From Pontederia crassipes (taxonomy: Eukaryota; Streptophyta; Magnoliopsida; Commelinales; Pontederiaceae): a stretch of 64,000 nucleotides of DNA. The stretch is taken from NCBI GenBank assembly GCA_030549335.1, contig JAUKPH010000017.1:4891001-4955000 (forward strand), in the 5' to 3' direction. The position numbers and the translations under genes are program-made. Below the pieces are notes generated by a model. The model did not search any database, had not been told where the DNA came from, and worked only from the letters and a program-made list of their open reading frames with translations. Of the stretch, positions 45,858 through 57,028 are shown one piece after another (position 1 is the stretch's first letter; every line of letters begins with the position of its first letter).

Positions 45858-48800
45858 TCAAGTAGCCTTGATGCTTTTCAAATATTCTCTTCTGATTTCC
45901 CATAGCTGTTTACCGACTTCCTCCATTGTAGGACGATCCGAACGAGTAGGAGCAGCACATTGGAATGCCAGATCAAGCATCATCCTGACTATATCGCCGT
46001 GTACATCATCCTCCAACAGTGGGTCCACTATGTCCCTCACATTGCCTTCATTGTGTTTCTTGAAAGCCTGCAGCAGAAGAATTCATTAAAACAGAAAATG
46101 TGACACAGAGGAATGGTTCTGGATTCCTACCCATCTAACAGTGATCTTCTCTTCATTACTTCTCTTCAAATCTACAGGACGGCGTCCAGAAATAATCTCT
46201 ATCAGCAAAATACCAAAGGAGAAAACATCACTCTTGGGAGTGAGCTGATAGGTCCTTAGATATTCTGGATCAAGATATCCGGCGGTTCCCTTCACCTTGG
46301 TAGAGATGTGAGTTTGTTCTGTATCTGTAGGGCCACTTCTTGCAAACCCAAAATCGGACACTTTGGCTCTGTAGGCTTCTGTTAACAGAATGTTTGATGA
46401 CTTCACATCTCGGTGGATTATGGTTTTTTCTGTTGACACAAACTAGTGTTATGCTTGAAATAATCACTATAATGTTTGGTCTAAGATAAGCTCTAACAAT
46501 TTGCATGACAGTGACAAACAGACTTTTCAGTTTTCACTGATCTTGCAGGATACTCGTGCAAGATATGTTTGGACATCATTGAAAAGAAGCATACAGTTCC
46601 ATGATATTATCTAGAACTGTCACCATGTTTCGATGATATGCACTTACAGAAATGAAAATTTTTTTTGAAACGAGAAAGGATGACTAGCAAGAAGGTAGTC
46701 ATCCAGGAGTTCCATTAATAATAATAGGGTTACAGTAAGTTGATAGAGAGGCCACCAGAAGCATTTTGGCACATGACCAGGACATGAAAACATCAACGCG
46801 CTACCTCAAATCTAAAAAATGGCTACGCAGAGCCACACCCCATAGACCAAAATAAAAAAACATGCACCACTAGCCACCATCACACCTTGCCCATCACTCA
46901 AAAGTGCACATCAATCAAAAGCCACGAAGCCAGAAAGCCCCACACATTCGGACGACGTCCGGCTACAGATTGCCCCTTACATTTGGGCGAGGATTGCGGA
47001 CAGGCTTTCGCCTGATACCACAAGCCCGAGCCACCAAGGCAACTTCGTCAGGGTCATAAATCAGAGTGGGGTCAGCCTCGGCGACTACCACAGCGTCATT
47101 CGCTACATCTGCGGCACAAGACGCCTTAGCCGTCTTCACCACGCCTGTCCCCAATGCAGTCATTACGTCTGTCAGGCCAGGAGGTGGGGCAAGACCTACG
47201 ATCAGCTCTTCCCCATCATTTGCACGTTGATCCTCCATCGAGTTGCCGTTCTTCTTGCAAGGTTGGCATAAGGATGCCTTAGTCGCCTCGTGGGTGGGCG
47301 AGCCCCTGCCCACTACTGTCCTTAGTCTTACACCACTCCGTGAGTACCTAAGAAAGCGCTGGACCGACCGGCCCATCGCCAAATGTCGTCGAGATGCGCC
47401 AGGTCTGGCACCATGTCGACGGTGGACGTGCTTGAACCCCGCTGGGTCCGCCACCTTCGGATCCACCGCGTCTGACCGTCCAGAAGGAATGGCGGAGCGA
47501 TCATACGGAGCCACAAGCGCCGCTGGTGAAGGAGGCCGAGCCACTTCCTCCGCGGGGACATTCTTCAAAAGTGGTGCCATGGGCCCCGCAACTCCCAAGT
47601 AGTGGACTGTCTCCCCAAAACAAGATTTTGCATCATTGCAGGAGCCATGAGCATCCCCAGACTTCGTTCTAGCAGAAAGGGGAGGGAAATTGTCGTTTAT
47701 TTCCAAGGCAGATGCTTCATCTCCCGTGAAACACGTGTTCCAGGACTGCAGCTGGGGCGCCGTTGTAGTCAGCCCGGTAGGATCGCACACAGGTGCCTCA
47801 GTACTCTCAGTAATCTGCAAGGTGATATCTTCATCTGGTTGGGGTGAAGCTGCTACGACACGTGGCATTTGCACCTCGGTTCCCACAGCCGGAGAGGGAT
47901 TCGCCTCAGCCATCGCAGAGGAGTCCATGCGTCGAGGCAGGGATCTCGAGCGCCACACCCATCGAGAAGCCGTAGGCGGTCGCGGGCCACCGCCAGCAGC
48001 AATCTCCAACCACGACTTTCGGCGACTCAGAGTATCAGTGCAGGCAATGGAGACACGGTACATCCGACCATCAGCACGCAGGAGCACCGCAGGAGGGATG
48101 CATTGATGAGGCAAGATTGAAATCGAAGCGCGAATATCGGCAATATCAGCAGTTCCAATGGCAGGCACCGCAACATCACAGAGGGTTGCGAAAGGCCTGA
48201 TGATGGCAGATGCAGAGGGACTCCGGATAGAATGATGGAAACCCTGTCTGGCCCGCCGGAATTTGTGCCCCCAAATGCAGGCGACCACACAGACCAGCAG
48301 ACATGTGAATCCCCGACCATTGTCGACTCTGTGACCAACCTATCGTGCTGCTCTTGCATTCCCAGCCAGAGGAGAACGCTCTGGCTAGAAAGCAGAGATG
48401 GGGAGAGGCGAAGGTGGGCCTGCAACTGATGCTCGACTCCTTCCTGAATTTTTCCAGGGGCGTGCTAGGGGAAGGCAGTCTCCCGATGAGGCACTGAGAC
48501 AAGGAAATCCCGTGTGGTAGAAGACTCTAGCCCCCAAGGTGCGTCGATGACAAAGATACCCGGAGCAGGCGCGTGGCTGTCCAAACAGGTGGAGGATTGC
48601 CCCAAAGGAGCTGCCTGCTCGAACCGCTGGTGTGGACTGGACGGGCAGGCGGCGCGCCGGTGGCCCAGTCCGTGGCAGCGGAGGCAGCGCAATGGTTCCC
48701 CGCAGCTTTGCTGAAGATGCCCCCGACCACGACAGCGATAGCAGATCGTGTCCCGCAAGCCAGATGGAGGGACAGCCCTCGTTGCAGATCTCCTGGACCA

Positions 48801-51800
48801 GCCCTCATGGTCTACCACAATGCGAGAGCGGGCCATGCTGTTCCCGAACACGCCAAGGAGGAACCGCAGCCTAGGTGTGGGATTAGAAGAGGAGAATCGA
48901 CGGCAAGCGCCACCGGCAGGGATTGCCGGAGGCAGGGTCTGCTGAAAGTGGGTGAGGTGGCGATGGGGAAGCAGGGACAAGTGGGTGGGGTGGCGAAAAG
49001 GAAGCAGGGGGCAAAAAACAGCCAAAAAAAAGAGACGCGAAGTTCGTCGTTGGTGACGCCTCGCCAGCGGGAGCCGCCGGAGCCGGCAGAGGCACCGCCG
49101 GAGGGAGCGCGGATGGAGGTGGCGCCACCGGCAGGGATCGCCCGGGGGCAGGGTCTGCCGGAGGTGGGTGAGGTGGCGAAGAGGAAGCAGGGGGACAGAA
49201 AACCAGCCGAAAAAGAGAGGCGAGAGTCGTCGTCGGTGACGCCGCCGGCGGGGGTAACGGCACCGCCGGAGGGAGTCGCCGGTGACGCGGTGGCACCACA
49301 CACCGGCGATGAAGGGCCGGAGGCCCTAGGCGGCTGGGTGCCCTAGCGCACGTTATCCCCCATCGCGACGGCTGAGTGCCCTAGCACTCCGGATAGGAAA
49401 AAACTTTAAAAATTACAGAAATGAAAATTACCTATGGAGGAGAATTCTAAAAGGCTTTCAGAAATTTAATTTAAGAAAAAATATTGAACGACACAACTCA
49501 GGGGCATGTCAACTTATTGAGGAAATCATAGGCATGAGCTAGGCAGAAAACAAGAAAGCAAGTTCGTGAGTTATATTAATATCTTGATTAGTGTCACTTG
49601 TTGAAATAAGGATGCACAGTTATGGTTCAGCAAAAGCAATGAAGAACATGTCCTATTACACCTGGATTTTCAATTGATGGATGTGATGTCAAGCTATACT
49701 TTTCTGTTCAGTAAGATGAATAGCTTACATACTCGGATCAAGGTTTTGTTAAACTATTGAGCAAAATAACATGGAAATTTTATCCCATCAACAATTTAAG
49801 ATAGATCTTAAATTCAATATATTATGTATATGTACATACAGCAGCCTAACCTGCAAACTGATGGAGATAAGTAAGTGCATGAGCAATATCAATAGCAATT
49901 TCCAGACGCTGATTGAAGTCCAATATTTTCCCACGATGACCTAATGACAGAAAAAAATAATATTTGTAACTCAATATTAACAGAATAAGAAACCAAAAAG
50001 GGAGTGATTAACTCACCATCAAGATGCTCCCTAAGAGTACCATTTGGAACAAACTCAGTGATGATAATGCGTTCACTTCCTTTATCTGTGTAACCAAGTA
50101 GCCTCACTAAATTCCTGTGGTCAACTTTCGAAAGCAGATCAACTTCGTTACTGAATTCATCTCGCAATTGTGAAATTTGTTCCTGTTGAGAATCTATATT
50201 TATTATATCTACCTAATTGATAGGATTTCAGGAAGAAGATATACAGATATGTTGCAGCAAGTACACACCATAAGAGGCTGACATTTAATTATAAGTTGAC
50301 CTTAAACATCTGAGAGGATTTCCTTTTCAGGTAAGCAACCAATTACATTTATGTATAAAATTGAGAAAGCTTTTGTTGAATTGCATTTCTGCATGCAGAT
50401 ATGTGCAAGTCATGCATAAGAACAAAGAAGCAAATGTATCATACTGGGATTATCGAAAAACACAAATGCCAAAGGAGCTGGAGAGTAATCTAATGTTTAG
50501 GGTGTATTAAGCTTTGACCAACAAGAATAGCGAAGTTATGAATGTCAAATCATTTTGGTGGTACATCTCAACTATTACCTTTTTTGCTCGCTTAATAGCA
50601 ACAACCTGACCGTCAGGTAAAACTGCCTTGTACACAGTTCCAAAGCCCCCCTCGCCTAATTTTAGTGACGGAGAAAAATTCTGGGTAGCTTTCATTATCT
50701 GATTAAAAGTAAGATTTACTGGTCCAACTGTGCTCAACTGGGGAGACAAAGAAAATCTAGATGGGCTAGGGGGCACCCTTGGAGTTGGGGGGATCTTTTC
50801 TGACACTGACATCGTACTTGCGTCAAAAGATGATGCCGAATCCACTGCAACAGATATAATAATGCAATTACTTACAAAATTCAAGCAACAAAGCAAAAAA
50901 AACTCATCGCAAAATGTCATCCCTAAAAAGTATCAGTGATAAAAACAAATTGTCCTGCCTTATATGGACTTCTCATATTAATGGATTAGATTGTGAAACT
51001 TAAGTCCCCTTCCTCAGCCCTGCTACACAAATAAATCATTGGCATTCATACATTACATATCTAGTAATAACTAATCACAACCATGCTTGAAATGCAAGCC
51101 TGATTTGCGACACAACTGGTAACTTGTAAAGAAACTTGAGAAAATATATGATGCGACATCACAGAGTAACAAAAGAAATAACAATCAATGAATAATATTA
51201 ATAACAATTATATTACTCTTTTTTACAAAGTTATCTATTGAATGCCATATGGAGTGACAAATTTGTCTCCTTAGGTTTCTTTTCTCTTAAATATGAATCT
51301 GTTAGGATTTCTGTACGAGAAAAATTATGCACTATGCACCGACGAATGCATCGAGGATTTAAGATGACACAACATTTTATTAGATGAAAATAGAAGAGGA
51401 TTACAAATCAGAATGATTTATGTTCGGACCCTTAGAGAGTTTATTTCGGAGTGCGAGACCACCTTAGTGCGAGGGCGCCTTTTATTTCGGAGCGTCTTGG
51501 GACCAGATGGATTTCCATTTAGGGTAGGATTCAAGGCATTATTAATATAAATCACGCATATTAGTAAGCAAGCATCCTGGAGTCCCACTGATGCATATCA
51601 TGTGACACAAGGATTGAGGGATATGCAAAACTTGCTTCGCGGTATCTCAACTTCACTGTTCCATACATTAATCTGTTTTCTATTAGGCTGTCTACTCGTA
51701 CATCAGCTTTAAGGAAGATTCATCTATTATCACCGAAAAAAAAAGAAAGATTCATCTGTATTATCATGGTTTCCTTATGGTTTAAAAATACTTCACGGAT

Positions 51801-52837
51801 AGAACAAACACTGGACAGATTCATATGTTAAGAGCTTCATATATGTGACAATATGCACGAGAGGCAAATTTGACCGAGGGGAATTTTAGCAAAGAATGAC
51901 TAACATTTTGAAAGCAAGCATGTTATGGACAGCTATATATCGACATCCCGCTGTAAGGTTCTCGAGAAATAGCAGTTGCGACTAAGTAAAACGAACCATT
52001 TATTGCTTGAGTACTTACGTGAGTTCACCTGTCTAGATAAGACATTTTGCTCATCGGGCTCCCGCCTTTTTGCATAAAAGCAAGGACAGATAATGCCACA
52101 GCAAAGAAGGAGCATGCTTGGAACAACAAGACTGATGTTATCTGATTCTGGAAAAGCCTTATATTCTTGTGTTTCTTCTTTTGACTGATCCCGTTGGTTG
52201 TCTTGGCCAAGATTGGAAACATCTTTAGGCAACTCTAACAAGAGCTTCCTACCTACTTGTTTAATTATGTCCACTGCAACAAGCAACACAAAACATCAGC
52301 AACACACATTTTAACTAACTAGCCAACAAAGTATGTATGGATGAAAGAGATGCAATTAAAATTACAATTGAGTAAAAAAACTGCATAGAAGTCAACAAGA
52401 TATGCCTTAACAGATCATCATATTACACATAAATGCTTAAACCTAGGGATGGAACCGAGTCATGAACTATTTGTGCTGAATAATTATGATTGAATGAGCC
52501 CAGAACTCCACAACAGCTTACAAGAAATATCATTGGATTCACAATGACCAAAAGCAGCAAACCCCCGATTGCAGTACTTCTCCCCTATCCTTCTCCATTG
52601 TTCCACACTGGGATCACAAACCAAGCAACCACTCCTGAAATGGAGCTCCAACACCTCACACATCAACGCGGGGTCCTCCATCCTCCTCCCATTGATCGAA
52701 AACGAAAACCCGTCTGGTGCCTTCAAGTACTCCACCTGGTCACTTCCGCACACCGTCGAAGTTGCCAGAACGGATCCCGACACCGGATTCCAGTAAAATT
52801 GGGCCACGATCAGCAGAAGAATAACAACTGAAGCCAT
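45858..52837 (-). CDS. Calmodulin-binding receptor-like kinase, CRCK3-like
   Basis: Seven exons on the minus strand (52837-52522, 52273-52019, 50844-50579, 50182-50017, 49940-49851, 46429-46131, 46067-45858) give 533 residues with phases closing. There is an N-terminal signal peptide ([18 protein letters not shown]), a Cys-rich extracellular part ([36 protein letters not shown]), a transmembrane helix at about 152-172 ([20 protein letters not shown]) and a Ser/Pro-rich juxtamembrane part. The Ser/Thr kinase domain has P-loop GEGGFGTVY (254-262), Lys275 (VAIKRAK), HRDVKSSN with catalytic Asp372, DFGFAR with Asp390 and [10 protein letters not shown]. It looks an active RD kinase. The kinase region resembles calmodulin-binding CRCK proteins; CRCK3 in Arabidopsis acts near the SUMM2 immune receptor. 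Calcium/calmodulin control is inferred from the family. Intron 5 is swollen to 3.4 kb by a retroposon. Confidence 0.9.
46963..48288 (-). pseudogene. Long open frame of the retroposon, function unknown
   Basis: A 441-codon frame in the same retroposon, downstream of the knuckle block and in a different frame from it. It has a plausible folded stretch near its start ([40 protein letters not shown]) and then low-complexity Ala/Pro/Arg text ending [15 protein letters not shown] recognise no domain. It is probably the C-terminal part of the ORF1-like protein, separated from the knuckles by frameshifts. Confidence 0.45.
48465..48836 (-). pseudogene. Zinc-knuckle ORF1/gag-like remnant of the retroposon
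   Basis: From an ATG at 48836 the minus strand encodes [13 protein letters not shown] and then two perfect C-X2-C-X4-H-X4-C knuckles ([14 protein letters not shown] and [14 protein letters not shown], about 48660-48743) with a short linker. The frame stops at 48465. Such paired knuckles bind single-stranded nucleic acid in ORF1/gag proteins. The open frame continues upstream to 49301, but that part lies in the tandem repeats and is probably untranslated. Confidence 0.65.
48911..49300 (-). repeat. Tandem GC-rich repeat, unit about 215 bp, 5' part of the retroposon
   Basis: The block beginning CACCGGCAGGGATTGCC at 48911 recurs at 49126 as CACCGGCAGGGATCGCC. Both are followed by GGCAGGGTCTGC.G and GTGGGTGAGGTGGCGA. 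The second unit is partial. On the element's strand the units precede the knuckle ORF, where LINE 5' promoter monomers would lie. Confidence 0.75.
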
Positions 52838-55800
52838 CTCCGAGAACGACCCCTCAACAAAAAAAAAAAAAGAAAAAAAAACCCTCTAAAGGACTGAACT
52901 TTAAGCTTGCGCCTTTCCGAACTCAACTGGCACAAGCAATCCCGATCATGCGAACACCTCAAAGATCTGATCTTTATCGCGGATTCATCAGCCCTGCTTC
53001 AAAAGGATCGCAAAAAACTGCGAAAAATCACAGCTTTAGAGGAAATTGACGAGGCCAGGAATCCGAGCTTAAAAGAAAGATACTCCCCTGATTCAGAAGA
53101 GATTGGATTGGATGGATTTCCAAAAACGAACGAACAAAAGAAAAAAGAGAGATTCCTCTCTCTCTCCAGGCGCTGCAATAATACGACAAAGAAGCCAACT
53201 CGATCCTGGTAAGCATGAGGAGACCGGGAAACCGGCGGCTGGCCGGTCGAGAGCGGGGTGATCGCGGTGGCAGGCTCGGGGTTACGTTAACATCGCCTTC
53301 CCTTTCTTGGACTAGTTGGGCGGCCCGACACGTGTGAGCGTACCAGAAACATTCGTGATATTTCCACGCCATTAATTTCCTTGATTCAACCTTTCGGTCC
53401 GATTAGGCCTCTCTAGAACACCACGGGGCGATTATGGATTGGATAGTTAGTGCGACTCATAAGTATCAAATCTGTTGTGCTAAATTAATATAAGTTGCTC
53501 TGTCTTGAACTAATTAATTACCATGTTATACAAATAAGCAACTTTATTAACACTTCCCCAAAAGATTACGAGAGATGGACACCCTAGTTAATGAATGACT
53601 TTATCACGTTATCTTATTATTAACTCTATTTTTCTTATGAAGAAAAACAAATATTTATTATTTATTCGGTTCGTTGGAATTCATCGTATTACATTTATGA
53701 TTTCTAATATAATTTAAATTGTCATATAAATAAGTCATTCGGTGAATTCATGATGATAGATCACTTTAATTTATTTTCCAAATATTTACTCGCCCAAATT
53801 AGGAAATGATGTGAATCATATTTAAGAAAACAAAGTTTTCACAAAGAAGTCATGTATGATCATATTTTAATTAGTATAAATAATAAATATATTAGATAAG
53901 GGTGTGGGTAATAATTTTTTTCAACCTTAAATAAATATAGAATATTTTTTATCAAATGAAGCATGCATATAGAATGAAAATGTTAATCAAAGGCTTTGGT
54001 ATTGGATTTTAATCTTCTCAAAATTTATATGTTATAATAAAAATAAGAGTTAAACCTTCTGTTTATAACGATTATTTGTGTCTAATCCTAAATTATGAAC
54101 AATATGGTGTCTCTAAATTTTACTATATTTTTCACTTCAATCCTTTCGTTTGATTTTATTATTTTTTGTTATTTTTAATATTTTCTATTTATAAAAAAAC
54201 TAAAATATCCTTACACAAGAAGTCCTCTAATTTAAAAATAATATAATAATAATATAAAAATATTATAAATAGTATAAAAGGATCTTTGATATTACTAAGT
54301 ACCAACTTGTCAAAATATTTTATTTTAAACATAAAAAGAGAATAATTCATGAAATGACATTCTAATCTTTTTTATAAATAAACAATAATGAAAAATTTAA
54401 TAAAATGAAGGATGTGGAAATCACGATAAAATTTTAAAACATCTTAATTTAAAATTAGACATAGACAATCACTACAATTTAAGAAGCAAAATAGGTTAAG
54501 GTACTGCTTGACATTATTAACGATTTGATAAGCGAATAGTGATTTGATAACGGATAGTGATTTAACCAATGGATAGAGAATAATGATTAGCACTTAGAGG
54601 TTCTAATAAATAGGTATTTAATAAATTTAATTGATAAACATAAAATGACATAATTGAACATATGATAAATTATTTCATTTGAGCATTATACAAATTCTAT
54701 TATAATGCAATAAATAATTTTTTTATAACTCAATTAAATAAAATAAAATCTCACAATTATTTTTTTACTAAAATAAATAGAAATTTATATTGAAAATTAA
54801 ATTTTATATAGTGTGCACATGATATAAAAATATTAATTATTAAATTAATTTTTTAATTCATTGTTAACATATAAATAATTTGTAATTAGTTAAGCATGAA
54901 TATAAAAAGAAATATATTAAAATGATGATAAAATAAAAATGAGAAAATTAATAAGATAAGTCAAGAAAGAAATAATATATTTGAATTATGGTAGAATTGA
55001 AAAAAACATTAACCTCTACAACACTAGTAAAAGTAATTTTTTATACGAAATATTAAATATTACTTATTTTTATCATTTATTCAAAAAATATTAACGTTTG
55101 AACCACTAAATATTACTTGAAATGTCAAATTATGTTATCAAACAACGGGTGGCATTTTTATTAATTTCGTGACATAATTTTTCATTTCACACACTTTCAA
55201 TAATTGGAATTAGCGAGACGCAAGGAAAAGACAAAAGCATTACATATTTTTTCTATAACCTTTTCCAATAGTGTAAGAAGTATATGGGCAATATCCTGCT
55301 CTATGTTGTATATTATACTTTTATCATACACTAAATGATACTAAAATATTACAACTATTATAACCTAAACAAATTATAATTTGTCGGATAAAAATAATAA
55401 GCTTTCAAATTTTCATTAAATAATTTCTTTTATTGGAAAAAAAACACTGACTTTCATTTTTTTCATATTTAGTCATAAATTTGTTGGATAATTGGATATT
55501 ATATACATTGTTTGTACCCTAAAATATAAATTAATAGAGAAAAACACAATTGTGCATCGTTTGTGTGAGTCATTAATAATTATTATTGTCAATTATATTA
55601 CACATGAAAATTAATTATTCAATAAACATACAGATCAATAATATAAATTTATGAAACTAATAATAATCTATTTTCAAATAAAAGTTGCACAAATGATTAT
55701 ATGCTTATCCGTTTTATGCACAAATGATGTAGTATATATGCTATCCATTTATTGATATGAAATTTCCACATAAAATTCAATATTCGAAATAAAATATATT

Positions 55801-57028
55801 TTGAGGCTGCATATGAGAAAAGAATTAAAAGTTCATGCTTTCCTGTCCAACAGTAAAATTTTAGGTTAGATATCATGTATCTAATAAAATTAAAGTTTAG
55901 CCCATATTTGTAAAAGTAATAAAAGTTTTAATTTAGCCTTTTTTTTAGTACAAATTTTCCCCATATTCAATTTTCTGTTTTCAATACTTAAGGTTTATAT
56001 ATAAAGTATTCTCAAACTCAACTCAGCTAACCAATTAACTCAGCTAATTAATTTTAAAAAAGTATCTGTTTCGCCTTTCTTCTCTATGTACTCTCTTAAG
56101 CACGCGTTTACGATCGGAGATCTGTCCTTATCACTCTCCAATATCCATGCGATGCATGCAAGCATCAATTGCTTTAGAGATTTTTTTATCATTCAATTCG
56201 TGCTAATAATTAGGTGCACTAATTAGGGTATATGCACTAGTCATGGATTAAAATTTTAGTTCATTATTAAACTTGACTAATCTGATTTCGTTCCGAACAA
56301 TATGTTTTCTCAACGAAAATTTTTTATAAATTCGAATTCAAAATTTTTACTTAAATAATAAATAACTTGTATCCACCCTCCCCAGGCCTTTCCAGAATTC
56401 TTTGTGCAACCAGCAACCATCCATGGGAAGAACAAACAACAACGACAAAAGACTTGTACGCTGCAATTTCTGCACGTCCCATCTTTCAAGTGCATGCACA
56501 TAGAAGACGAAATCATTCTATGCTCTCAAACAACTAAATTTTTCATTTTGCCAAATCCCGAGATTGCTGGAATTGAGCTGCTAAAGGTCCTGCCAACTGC
56601 AACACATGATAGTGGCCTTTTTACTGCACTGCACTTTTTACTGTTCAGAAGTTGATCAAATCTCATCCATTTAATTAACCACCTCTATCTGGATCCAACG
56701 ATTCAGATGAATTGGTTGCATATATATGTATGCATGAATTCTGCGATAGAGAACTCTGGAGATAATTATCTGATGGGGGCATTAATTAAAAAGGGTCTTT
56801 GACTGGTTTGAGGTGGGAGCCCACTGCAAGGGCATGCATGCTCTCGCTGTAAACAAGAACAGGTCATAGGCAATTCAAACCATTAATGGTGGCAGTTGGG
56901 GAGGATGGTTAGTAGCTGAGCTACACCTTAAATGACCTCCAAACATCTACCAAACAACAACAACTTGTTATCCTTCCGATTTCTAACTGTTCCTGGTCCT
57001 ACGATCGACATGTAACATTGAAGCCACC
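52838..57028. other. Intergenic between kinase and HHP-like genes
   Basis: About 4.2 kb. The first 400-500 bp next to the kinase ATG are the likely promoter and leader of that gene. From about 53400 to 56100 the DNA is extremely AT-rich with no coding signal and holds the inverted-repeat element at 54049-54500. The last few hundred bases before 57029 should include the HHP-like promoter. Confidence 0.55.
54049..54500. mobile_element. Long-inverted-repeat element, related to that at 26419-26914
   Basis: The left arm (TTTGTGTCTAATCCTAAATT, TCTCTAAATTTTACTATATT, CACTTCAATCCTTTCGTTTG, TTTATAAAAAAACTAAAATAT) is matched by the reverse complement of the right arm over about 150 bp. The same word order (CTAAATTTTA, CACTT.AATCCTT, CTAAAATATC) occurs in the element at 26419-26914, so they belong to one diverged family. 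Confidence 0.7.

Larger units (their letters stand above)
46661..49412 (-). mobile_element. Non-autonomous LINE-like retroposon in kinase intron
   Basis: A 2752-bp insertion bounded by a 17-bp target duplication TTACAGAAATGAAAATT (46644-46660 and 49413-49429). On the minus strand it ends in a short A run directly before the target duplication, as in target-primed retroposition. Its right (5') part is very GC-rich and holds two tandem units of about 215 bp. Its coding part carries two CCHC zinc knuckles, as in LINE ORF1 or gag proteins. No reverse transcriptase or endonuclease motif is readable, and frames shift several times, so it is both RT-less and damaged. It sits in the sense direction of the host kinase gene. 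Confidence 0.85.

Noticed and set aside
48573-49346. 257-residue plus-strand frame in the kinase intron
   Set aside because: It is a shadow of GC-rich tandem repeats in the retroposon; the zinc knuckles are read on the minus strand.
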